Source of the DNA: Pirellulaceae bacterium
GTDB lineage: Bacteria > Planctomycetota > Planctomycetia > Pirellulales > Thermoguttaceae
Direction: 5' to 3'
Length of the DNA: 34,301 bases
Assembly (NCBI GenBank): GCA_012744395.1
Contig: JAAYCB010000215.1
Location: 1 to 34,301, forward strand
This document shows, piece by piece, positions 7,712 through 14,865 of the stretch. Below the pieces are notes generated by a model. It was not told the origin of the DNA and ran no database searches. It saw only the letters and a program-made list of their open reading frames with translations. The position numbers and the translations under genes are program-made. The number at the start of each line of letters is the position of its first letter. Position 1 is the stretch's first letter.

Positions 7712-9130
7712 TCATGCCAGCTCGAAACCGAAGTAGTCGGCTGCGTTGCGGTAGCAGATATCTTGAACCATCGGGCCAACCAGGTCGAAGTCGGCGGGCA
7801 GGATGCCGCGATCCATCTCACCGCCCAGCAGATTACAGAGGATGCGGCGGAAGTATTCGTGCCTCGTGTAGGAAAGGAAGGAACGGCTGTCGGTCAACAT
7901 GCCGACGAACAGGCTCAGCAGGCCATGGTTGGAGAGCGTTTCGAGCTGCCGCTCCATCCCGTCCTTCTGATCGAGAAACCACCAGCCGCTGCCGAACTGC
8001 ATCTTGCCCGGCGTCGTGCCGTCCTGGAAGTTGCCGATCATCGTCGCCAGGACATCATTCATCGCCGGATTGAGGTTGTAGACGATCGTCTTGGCCAGCC
8101 GTCCCTGCCGGTCGAGGCGATCGAGGAACCGGGAAAGGCCGACCGCCACGGGCCAATCGCCGATCGAGTCGAAGCCCGTGTCGGGGCCGAGTTGCTCGAA
8201 TTTCCGGGAATTGTTGTTGCGGAGCGCTCCGATATGGAACTGCTGCGTCCAGCCTTTTTCGTGATCGAGCAGAGCGAATTCGTAGAGCATCGTGGACTTG
8301 AACGCGCGGATTTGTTCGGCGGAGATCTCCCGTCCGGAGCGGGCTTTTGCGAAGATCGTCTCCATCTCCGAGTCGGTGGCAAAGGCTTCGTAGAAGGTTT
8401 CGACACCGTGGTCGGAAAGCCGGGCCCCGACCCTGTGGAAGTGCTCGTGCCGCCGCCGGATCGCCTCCATGAAGGTGGTGAAGTCGCGGATCTCCACGTC
8501 GGCCGCCGCGGCCAACCGGTCGACCCAGGGATTGAACACCGCCAGGTTGTCCAGGGTCATGCCCTTGTCCGGCCGAAAGGTGGGTAGGACCCTCACCGCG
8601 AACGTGGCGTCCGCGGCGATCGCCTGATGATGTTCGAGGCTGTCGCAGGGATCGTCGGTCGTGCAGACGGCCTTGACGTTCATTTGCTCCATGATCCGCC
8701 GGCAAGAGAAGCCCTCCTCGGCAAGTCGCGCGTTGCACTCCTCCCAGATGCCCTGGGCGGTTTCGGGGCCGAGCAGCCGATCGCGAATGCCGAACGGGCG
8801 GCTCAACTCCAGGTGCGTCCAGTGGTAGAGGGGGTTGCGGAGCGTGCGGGGGACCGTTTCCGCCCACTTCTGGAACTTGTCCCGATCGCAGGCATCGCCC
8901 GTGCAATACCGTTCGTCGACCCCGGCCGCGCGCATCGCCCGCCACTTATAATGATCGCCGGCGAGCCAGATCTGCGCGAGATTGTCGAAGCGGTGGTCGC
9001 TCGCGATCTGGTCGGGTGGGAGATGGCAGTGGTAGTCCAGGATCGGCATCTCGCGGGCGTACTGGTGATAGAGTCGCACGGCGGCGTCGCCGTGGAGCAG
9101 GAAATTCTCGGTGATCAGAGGAGCGTTCAC
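7712..9130 (-). CDS. uxaC: Glucuronate isomerase (uronate isomerase)
   Basis: This enzyme (EC 5.3.1.12) interconverts D-glucuronate with D-fructuronate and D-galacturonate with D-tagaturonate, the first step of hexuronate breakdown in the cytoplasm. The 472-aa length is normal. The N-terminus has the metal-binding H-x-H in LDYHCHLPP (His34, His36). The family's FDNLAQIWLAGDHYKWRAMR, NPLYHWTHLEL, CTTDDPCDSLEHH and NPAMNDVLA blocks are all present, so the protein looks intact and active. ATG 9130 has AGGA about 6 nt upstream. The 249-aa gene lies 52 nt upstream on the same strand, so the two are probably one operon controlled by the leader at 9970-10170. No other uronate-pathway gene (uxaB, uxuA, kdgK) is in the window. 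Confidence 0.97.
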   Translation of the reverse strand: MNAPLITENFLLHGDAAVRLYHQYAREMPILDYHCHLPPDQIASDHRFDNLAQIWLAGDHYKWRAMRAAGVDERYCTGDACDRDKFQKWAETVPRTLRNPLYHWTHLELSRPFGIRDRLLGPETAQGIWEECNARLAEEGFSCRRIMEQMNVKAVCTTDDPCDSLEHHQAIAADATFAVRVLPTFRPDKGMTLDNLAVFNPWVDRLAAAADVEIRDFTTFMEAIRRRHEHFHRVGARLSDHGVETFYEAFATDSEMETIFAKARSGREISAEQIRAFKSTMLYEFALLDHEKGWTQQFHIGALRNNNSRKFEQLGPDTGFDSIGDWPVAVGLSRFLDRLDRQGRLAKTIVYNLNPAMNDVLATMIGNFQDGTTPGKMQFGSGWWFLDQKDGMERQLETLSNHGLLSLFVGMLTDSRSFLSYTRHEYFRRILCNLLGGEMDRGILPADFDLVGPMVQDICYRNAADYFGFELA

Positions 9131-9182
9131 GGTTTGTCCTAGGATTGTCCAGAGGGAGTTGCCGCGGAGGTGAGCGCTGCGG

Positions 9183-9932
9183 TCAGCGGCCGAGGGGCGG
9201 TGCGGACCCGACGAAATCGGCGTAAGCCGCGCCGGCGCTCCGCACGTCTTCCGCTTGATCGAGCAAGACGCCTCGGACTCGCGCGCGAAGGATCACGCCC
9301 TTTTCCAGGGTAGTCGCGAACAGCCCGCGATCCAGGCCAACCGTGGCAGGTCCCTGCCCGCTCAATCGGCAGCAGCGGGAATCGACCGGATCGGCGATCT
9401 CCAGGTAGCTGAACGTTTCGCCCGGCAAGCGAAAGAGCACCGCCGGAGACTCCGTTGCGCACGGCGGGTCTTCCGGCGCAGGCGTCCACGTCTTCCAGCA
9501 GGCCGTGTCGAGCGGCCCCGCCGCGGTGAGGACCTCGACGGCCGGGAGCACGGAACGGATGGCGAACCGGCCCTGGGCATTCAGCTTCTCTGTAGAGATC
9601 GAGAAGACGGCATCGACGATCATCAGGCTGGAGTGCGGCGACGGCGCCCCGACGCGCCAGGCGACATTTATCTGGACCGGGAACGACTCCGCGGCGTCAT
9701 AGGTGGCGGAGAGCAGGTTGCCGCAGGCGAACAGCGGCAAGCGGGAGGGGTCCTCGGATTCTTGGCGGACCGGGAGAATCAGGCCGAACAACCGCGGCGT
9801 GCATGCCGTAGGTAGGGAGGCATGCGTCAGGCCAAGCCCGAATTCAGGCTGCGCCCAGTCAAATGCGAGCGTCAGGGAGTCGCTGTGCCACTGCGCACGG
9901 GATGAGGTCAATTGCCATCCGCGTCGGATCAT
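9183..9932 (-). CDS. Conserved-looking hypothetical protein upstream of uxaC
   Basis: I do not recognise the family of this 249-aa protein. It has no signal peptide or membrane segment, so it should be cytoplasmic. The sequence suggests beta structure with alternating hydrophobics (LTLAFDWAQPEFGLGL, VDAVFSISTEK). The C-terminus has a compact block (RGLFATTLEKGVILRARVRGVL). ATG 9932 is the first start after an in-frame stop 9 nt upstream, and no clear ribosome-binding site precedes it. It ends 52 nt before uxaC and is read from the same leader, so a role linked to uronate or polysaccharide use is a reasonable guess but unproven. Confidence 0.72.
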   Translation of the reverse strand: MIRRGWQLTSSRAQWHSDSLTLAFDWAQPEFGLGLTHASLPTACTPRLFGLILPVRQESEDPSRLPLFACGNLLSATYDAAESFPVQINVAWRVGAPSPHSSLMIVDAVFSISTEKLNAQGRFAIRSVLPAVEVLTAAGPLDTACWKTWTPAPEDPPCATESPAVLFRLPGETFSYLEIADPVDSRCCRLSGQGPATVGLDRGLFATTLEKGVILRARVRGVLLDQAEDVRSAGAAYADFVGSAPPLGR

Positions 9933-9969
9933 GAGATGTCATGCGAGGTGAATCGAGCCAAGTGAGAAC

Positions 9970-10009
9970 AAAAAACCCCGCCGCTCGCAGTCAGAGCGAA
10001 ACGGCGGGG
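9970..10009 (-). terminator. Intrinsic terminator in the leader of the uxaC operon
   Basis: An 8-bp all-GC stem (10009-10002 with 9983-9976, CCCCGCCG/CGGCGGGG), extendable by inner GCTC/GAGC-type pairing, is followed on the - strand by six T. No complete - strand gene lies just upstream, and the 249-aa gene starts only 37 nt after the T run. It therefore ends either a small RNA or an attenuated leader. Confidence 0.7.
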
Positions 10010-10136
10010 CCGGAACAGAGAAGAGGCCGATGGCGCCTAAGAAGCGTTCCCTATAATCAAAGTGGATGGATGGGACAGGATTGGAATTGGAGTGGACCGC
10101 CTTTCCATGACTATCCAATTGCCCCCTTCTCACCTG
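9970..10136 (-). ncRNA. Candidate structured leader RNA or small RNA upstream of the uxaC operon
   Basis: The predicted transcript from the promoter at 10143-10170 to the terminator is about 167 nt. It can form a hairpin AATTGGA/TCCAATT with an inner TGGA/TCCA pair, then a GGAAC/GTTCC hairpin containing AGGC/GCCT, and then the terminator. A 23-codon frame (10108-10037) begins within the first hairpin without a strong ribosome-binding site. GTGAGAA near the 5' end is complementary to TTCTCAC just after the terminator. I recognise no known RNA family (it is not tmRNA, SRP RNA or a known riboswitch by eye). Confidence 0.4.
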
Positions 10137-10142
10137 TACTTG

Positions 10143-10170
10143 ATCATACCAACTCTGGTGGTCTTGTCCA
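10143..10170 (-). promoter_or_regulatory. Sigma-70-type promoter driving the uxaC leader
   Basis: On the - strand TGGACA (10170-10165, five of six) is followed after 16 nt by TATGAT (10148-10143, five of six). It is the best promoter match seen in the window and points towards the leader, the 249-aa gene and uxaC. Confidence 0.55.
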
Positions 10171-10244
10171 TAGTTTTTCGCACAATTCCACGGCAAAAAA
10201 AATTCTGTAGGCGGCGATTCCGCGGTCGTTTTCGCGCGCGGGGC

Positions 10245-10272
10245 TGGAATTGTGGGCGCCGGCGGCTACAAT
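10245..10272 (+). promoter_or_regulatory. Possible promoter of the inositol-monophosphatase family gene
   Basis: TGGAAT (10245-10250), 16 nt and TACAAT (10267-10272) lie 44 nt before the ATG. The -10 is good and the -35 weak. Confidence 0.3.
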
Positions 10273-10315
10273 CAACAACGTTCGCGGGATAGGCCGGTGC
10301 ACTTAAAGGTTTGGC

Positions 10316-11104
10316 ATGGAAGACTTTCTGACGATATGCGAGCAGGCGGTGCGCGGGGCGGGCGCGGTGCTGACGGGGCTGTTTGGCCGAGCCACAGTCC
10401 GCGAAAAGGGCCCGCGAGACCTGGTTACCGAGGCCGATCTCGCCAGTCAGGAGTTGGTTCGCCAGACCGTTGCCAGGGCGTTTCCCGACCACGATTTCAT
10501 CGGCGAGGAGGGACAGCCGGCAACGGACGGCCGGCCGGCCGGGGCCGAGTACCGTTGGATCGTTGACCCACTCGACGGAACAACGAATTTTGCCCACGGA
10601 GTTCCGCATTTCTGCGTCTCGCTGGCCCTGGAAAACCGCGGGACCCTGCTCGTGGGGGCTGTCTTTGACCCGCTCCGCGACGAATGCTACACGGCCAAAG
10701 CCGGGGCCGGCTCCTGGCTCAACGGCGAACCGATCCGGACCAGCGGCGTCGCTGACCTCTCTCAAAGCCTGGCCGGCTTTGGCCTCCCGAATGTCGTCAC
10801 ACCGGACGATCCCGACTTGCGACTGTTCCGCCAAGCACTCGGCGCATGCCAGGCAATCCGTCGCACCGGCTCTGCCGCGTTGAACCATTGCTATGTTGCG
10901 GCCGGACGTTTCGACGTGGCCTGGAACTACGGCACGAGAATCTGGGATGTCGCCGCGGCAGCCTTGATCGTCAAAGAAGCGGGTGGCGTGATCGATTCCC
11001 CAGATGGAGGGGGATTTCTCGTCGAGCGAGGTAGGCTCTTCTCGGCCGCCAATCGGTCGCTGATGGAGCAACTGAGGCAACTGGCGGCTCGGCGGGGGGG
11101 GTGA
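10316..11104 (+). CDS. suhB: Inositol-1-monophosphatase family protein
   Basis: This Mg-dependent phosphatase family hydrolyses inositol monophosphate; relatives use histidinol phosphate or nucleotide 3',5'-bisphosphates. The 262-aa length is normal. All metal-site motifs are present: VTEAD (37-41), GEE (63-65), WIVDPLDGTTNF (81-92) and the C-terminal WDVAAAALIVKEAGG starting at residue 210. ATG 10316 has AAAGG 6 nt upstream. It is transcribed away from the uxaC operon and has no obvious operon partner. A run of eight G directly precedes the TGA, so slippage there would change the C-terminus. The symbol follows the family; the true substrate cannot be told from sequence. Confidence 0.93.
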   Translation: MEDFLTICEQAVRGAGAVLTGLFGRATVREKGPRDLVTEADLASQELVRQTVARAFPDHDFIGEEGQPATDGRPAGAEYRWIVDPLDGTTNFAHGVPHFCVSLALENRGTLLVGAVFDPLRDECYTAKAGAGSWLNGEPIRTSGVADLSQSLAGFGLPNVVTPDDPDLRLFRQALGACQAIRRTGSAALNHCYVAAGRFDVAWNYGTRIWDVAAAALIVKEAGGVIDSPDGGGFLVERGRLFSAANRSLMEQLRQLAARRGG

Positions 11105-11288
11105 GCACAATCCCCAAATCGTTCAAGGAACAACAGTTCGGCCGATTTGTGGTGGATCGTTGGACAAGCTTCCCGGCCCAATTCTCAATCGCCAAGAGTG
11201 GGCAGGAATAACCCCTTCACCGGGAGCACCCAACCGAGGGAATTCGAACCTTGGATCGTGAACCTTGCCGATCGCCGGCGTTTCGTTC

Positions 11289-11317
11289 TTCAAGATTGCA
11301 GGAGGTCTGGGTAGACT
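11289..11317 (+). promoter_or_regulatory. Weak promoter candidate for the giant-protein operon
   Basis: TTCAAG (11289-11294), exactly 17 nt and TAGACT (11312-11317). Both hexamers match only partly. It lies about 100 nt before the ATG. Confidence 0.25.
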
Positions 11318-11366
11318 AGAGGGATACTCCTTTTCCGCGCGACTCTTCTCAATCGACCGGGCAGCG

Positions 11367-11404
11367 CAGTGTGTCGAGCACTGCGACGCTCGATTGCGAC
11401 ACTG
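11367..11404 (+). promoter_or_regulatory. 5' leader hairpin just before the start of the first giant gene
   Basis: CAGTGT/ACACTG (11367-11372 with 11399-11404) and TCGAGC/GCTCGA (11374-11379 with 11388-11393) form a two-part stem. It ends 5 nt before the AGGAAG ribosome-binding site at 11410-11415. If translation instead began at GTG 11371, the element would be coding. Confidence 0.35.
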
Positions 11405-11418
11405 TCTCCAGGAAGCCA

Positions 11419-14400
11419 ATGTTGAGGCGGAACCGGTTTATCGCTGGACTGATTGCCCATCTGATTCTTGGGTGTCTGATCGCCGCTGCGCAGGACCAGG
11501 CCGGCAGCAGCCCGAAGGAGCCGCCCGCGTCCGCATCGCCGCCCGCTTCGGAGTCGTCGCCCGCTGAAGCCCGCGATTCCGAGCCATCCGCCCAGCCGGC
11601 GCCGGCCCAGCCGACTCCCGCTCCGCAGACGTCCGCGGAAACCGGATCCGCCAGCCCGGCGCGGCGGGCTGAGCTGGACACGGTCTACTTGATGGACGTC
11701 GACGGCCGGCTCGTGCCTTATCCGGGCATGACGATGGACAAGTTCCGGCAGATCTACCTCGATTCGCAGGCACTCAGGGAACAAGACCAGACTCCAGATT
11801 TCACAATCCAGTCGCTTCTGGCCACGGGTCGGGCTGACCAGGATCGCGTCGAGCTGGACGTGAAATTGTCGGTCGTCGTGCGGAGCGAGGGCTGGGTCCG
11901 CGTGCCGCTGCGGTTTGGGCAAGCGGCGCTCCGCACCCTGCCCGGCAACGGCCTGTCCGGCGGTCCCCTGATCACCGTGCCTGAACAGACCGACCAGGAG
12001 TCGACGTCGGGCGACCCGCGAGATTACATCCTCTGGCTGCGGGGGACCGGGCAGGAGGCCACCGAGGAGGTCAACTTGAGCTTTGTCACGCCGATTTCCG
12101 GAGCCGGGCGGGAAAGGCGGCTGCTTCTGTCCGTTCCACGAGCGACGGTCTCGGAGTTGAAGCTGACCGTTCCGATGGCCAACGCCGTCGCCGAAGTCTC
12201 CAACGGGGCGATTCTCGAGACGCCGATCGCTCTGGATGAAGACACGACGGAGTTGACCGTGCGGGGGCTGCGCGGCGATTTGGACCTGACGTGGCGGAGC
12301 GCCAACGGCAGTCCGAGCGAGGTCTCTCCGGTGCTCACGACCGTCGGGACGATCGTCGCCACCGTGGAGCGCCGCAGCGTGGATTTCGAAGCGCGGCTGG
12401 CCGTTCGGGCGCACGGCCGCGATCTGGCCGGAATCGAAGTCCGCCTGCCGCCCGGCGCGGTCTTGTCCGAGGAGGTCTATGAAGGCTATGTCGTCGAGAA
12501 AAAGGCGGTTCCCGAGGACCTGGAGGCCAGCGAGGGCCGCGTGGTTGAGGTGCGTTTTTCCGAGCCCCTCGGTGACGAGGGGTCGACCGAGATCAGGCTC
12601 CGCGCGGCGTGCGACGCGGAGGCGTCCGTCGACGGGCAGTTCGTCCTGGCTGGTTTCGAGGTCCTGGGCGCGATCCGGCAGTCGGGAACCGTCGCGGTCC
12701 GCGCCCGGGGCGAATGGGATGTGCGGTACGACGTGGGGCTGGGGGCGGAGCAGGTATCGGATGTTCCGAAGGATCTCCAGGCGGAGGATCTGATCGCGGC
12801 CTTCCGCTATTACGAACAGCCGTTCAGCCTGGCAGCGCGGGTCTTTCCCAAGCAGACACGCGTCAGCGTTGAGCCCCGCTATGTGATCTCGATTGAAGAG
12901 AGCATGGCGCGGCTGGATGCGACGCTCAAGTACGCGGTCCACGGCAAGAAGGCCTATCGATTGACAATCGCGATGAACGGTTGGGAATTGGAGCAACTCA
13001 GCCCGGAGCAACTCGTAATTGCCGAGGAGTCCCAGGTCGACGAGTCGGGTGTGTTGACGATCGAACTCGAGGAAGGGGCGATGGTCGAGTTCGAACTCCG
13101 CCTCCAGGCTTCTCGTGCGATCGAGCTGGACAAGGGGGCGATCTCCCTGGCCTTGCCGCATCCGCTGGTCAATTCGCTGCGCGGCGCCGCGGTGGTGGTT
13201 CTCCCCGCAGACAACGTCGACCTCAGACCGGACGCGGCGAACATGCGTGGCTTGCAGGAGCAGCAGGTTGTGCCGCCGATGGAACTGCCGCAGATGCAGC
13301 AGGAGCCGCTGTTTTACCGGAGCGAGACGGGGGAGGCGGTCTTCGCAGCGATGATTCGCGTTCGCCATCAGGAGGTCTCCGTCGAGACGCTTGCCGAGGT
13401 GAGCATCGGGCCCGACGAAGCCCGTGTCCGCCAGCGGCTGAATTACGAGGTGAAATACGAGCCAGCCACGTCGCTGGCGATTCAAATGCCGAGGGAATTG
13501 GCTGAGTCCGACCGCCTGGAATTCTTCGTCGACGGAGAGGCGGTGGCCGCGGTGGCGGCCCCGCAGGAGAGTGGTGACGACGATCTTGTCGTCCGCCAGA
13601 TCGTGCTGCCCGCGGCGAGGCTTGGGCGGTTTGAAGTGGTGGCCGGTTTTTCCGTGGCGGTGCCCAAGCTCCAGCCTTCGGCGAGCGTGCTGTGCGTTGT
13701 CCCGCTGGTGATGCCGGCCGGCGGGGTGCTTGTCGGGAACCGCGTTGCCCTGACGATCCGGGAGGGCGTCGGTGTCTGGTGCCGCGAGAGCAGGTGGCAG
13801 GAGATCCGCAACGGGCTGGACACCGGCAGCGGCCAGGCGGGCATGCTCTTCTCGGCGGAGAGCGTGCAGCCGCGAATCGTCTTCGGCGTTCATCAGGAGG
13901 ACCCGGACACGTTCGGCAACGCCGTCGTCCACCTGGCGTGGGTGCAGACCTGGATGACCGAACGGCAACGGCGCGATCGGGCGGTCTACCGGTTCGTCAG
14001 CGACCGGCGGCACCTCACCGTGGCGTTGCCCGAGGGGGCCGACCTTGGCTCCGCGCGGGCCCTGCTGGACGGTCAGGAGGTGGAATTTGACGTGCCATCG
14101 GAGCGCCGCGTTCGCGTCGTGCTGCCCCGCTGGCAGGAGCCGGGCGCGCATGTCCTCGAAGTCTATTACCACTTTGCTGAACCGCGTCCCCCGCGAGGCT
14201 GGATGCTGCTGGACATGCCAAGGGTGGACGACGGCATCTGGGCCCGGCGGACCTATTGGCAGTTGGTTCTCCCGCGCAGCGAGCATGTGATTGCCGCTCC
14301 CGCTGGATGCGTGCCGGAATACGAGTGGGGCTGGAGCGATGTCTGGTGGGGCCGGATTCCCATCAAGGAGCAGAATGATCTGGAAGACTGGGTGGGCGGC

Positions 14401-14865
14401 GTGCGCGATGTGTCGGTGCCCGACGCGACGAGCCGCTACTTGTTCAGCAACTTCGGGCCGGCCGAGCCGCGCGAGCTCTGCACGGCGAGCCGGACGTGGA
14501 TCGTGTCCGCCGCGTCGGGGCTGGTCCTCCTCGCCGGCTTGTTGGTGATCTACGTTCCGGTTGTGCGCAACCCGGCCTTCGGATTGATCCTGCTCGTCGC
14601 GGCGGTCGGCGCGGCCGCGAGTTGGCCCGGCGCCAGTCTACTGTTCATTCAAGCCGCCGGGCTGGGGTTTGTGTTGTCGCTGCTGGGGGCGGTGCTCTAT
14701 CGCGGCGTGGCCCGCCAGCGGTGGCGCGCGCCGCGGCGCGAGGCGACAAGTCTCGTCCTGGAAGAGGAGTCCGCGCATCCGCCGCCTGCCGAGCCGGATT
14801 CGGAGGTCCATCGCCTGACGGCGACCGAGGTGGACGCGGGCGGCGCCGCCAGCCGGGATGGTTGA
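11419..14865 (+). CDS. Giant envelope protein, module A of a three-module family
   Basis: This 1,148-aa protein has no family I can name. ATG 11419 follows AGGAAG and begins a signal peptide (MLRRNRF then LIAHLILGCLIAAAQ); an in-frame GTG at 11371 is the alternative. A Pro/Ala/Ser-rich linker leads to VYLMDVDGRLVPYPGMTMDKF and a long beta-rich region of about 850 aa. Near residue 942 is ARRTYWQLVLP, matched at similar depth in both modules of the next gene. The C-terminus has about three hydrophobic segments (about 1030-1100) and a basic tail. The bulk is thus predicted to be periplasmic and anchored at the C-terminus. The stop overlaps the next start (ATGGTTGA), which suggests coupled translation and a shared complex. 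Confidence 0.85.
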   Translation: MLRRNRFIAGLIAHLILGCLIAAAQDQAGSSPKEPPASASPPASESSPAEARDSEPSAQPAPAQPTPAPQTSAETGSASPARRAELDTVYLMDVDGRLVPYPGMTMDKFRQIYLDSQALREQDQTPDFTIQSLLATGRADQDRVELDVKLSVVVRSEGWVRVPLRFGQAALRTLPGNGLSGGPLITVPEQTDQESTSGDPRDYILWLRGTGQEATEEVNLSFVTPISGAGRERRLLLSVPRATVSELKLTVPMANAVAEVSNGAILETPIALDEDTTELTVRGLRGDLDLTWRSANGSPSEVSPVLTTVGTIVATVERRSVDFEARLAVRAHGRDLAGIEVRLPPGAVLSEEVYEGYVVEKKAVPEDLEASEGRVVEVRFSEPLGDEGSTEIRLRAACDAEASVDGQFVLAGFEVLGAIRQSGTVAVRARGEWDVRYDVGLGAEQVSDVPKDLQAEDLIAAFRYYEQPFSLAARVFPKQTRVSVEPRYVISIEESMARLDATLKYAVHGKKAYRLTIAMNGWELEQLSPEQLVIAEESQVDESGVLTIELEEGAMVEFELRLQASRAIELDKGAISLALPHPLVNSLRGAAVVVLPADNVDLRPDAANMRGLQEQQVVPPMELPQMQQEPLFYRSETGEAVFAAMIRVRHQEVSVETLAEVSIGPDEARVRQRLNYEVKYEPATSLAIQMPRELAESDRLEFFVDGEAVAAVAAPQESGDDDLVVRQIVLPAARLGRFEVVAGFSVAVPKLQPSASVLCVVPLVMPAGGVLVGNRVALTIREGVGVWCRESRWQEIRNGLDTGSGQAGMLFSAESVQPRIVFGVHQEDPDTFGNAVVHLAWVQTWMTERQRRDRAVYRFVSDRRHLTVALPEGADLGSARALLDGQEVEFDVPSERRVRVVLPRWQEPGAHVLEVYYHFAEPRPPRGWMLLDMPRVDDGIWARRTYWQLVLPRSEHVIAAPAGCVPEYEWGWSDVWWGRIPIKEQNDLEDWVGGVRDVSVPDATSRYLFSNFGPAEPRELCTASRTWIVSAASGLVLLAGLLVIYVPVVRNPAFGLILLVAAVGAAASWPGASLLFIQAAGLGFVLSLLGAVLYRGVARQRWRAPRREATSLVLEEESAHPPPAEPDSEVHRLTATEVDAGGAASRDG

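Larger units (their letters stand above)
9933..10315. other. Divergent intergenic region with a - strand leader and a + strand promoter
   Basis: The region separates the - strand uxaC operon from the + strand phosphatase gene. On the - strand it holds a good promoter (10170-10143), a structured leader and an intrinsic terminator (10009-9970). On the + strand there is a possible promoter near 10245-10272 and AAAGG 6 nt before the phosphatase ATG. An 85-codon - strand frame (9939-10196) runs through the terminator and is not annotated. Confidence 0.55.
11105..11418. other. Intergenic region before the giant-protein genes
   Basis: No gene is evident. It holds a weak promoter-like pair (11289-11317) and a hairpin just before the ribosome-binding site (11367-11404). 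A TTCGAAT sequence near 11238 resembles a tRNA T-loop, but its flanks do not pair. Confidence 0.45.

Noticed and set aside
9939..10196. An 85-codon - strand frame in the uxaC leader
   Set aside because: It runs straight through the intrinsic terminator and has no ribosome-binding site.
11230..11255. tRNA T-loop-like TTCGAAT
   Set aside because: The bases on either side cannot form the 5-bp T stem, and no acceptor or anticodon arm can be found around it.
11290..14286. A 998-codon - strand frame opposite the first giant gene
   Set aside because: It is a mirror of the giant gene with Arg/His/Gly/Leu-rich composition and no motif; the + strand frame has the signal peptide and membrane segments.
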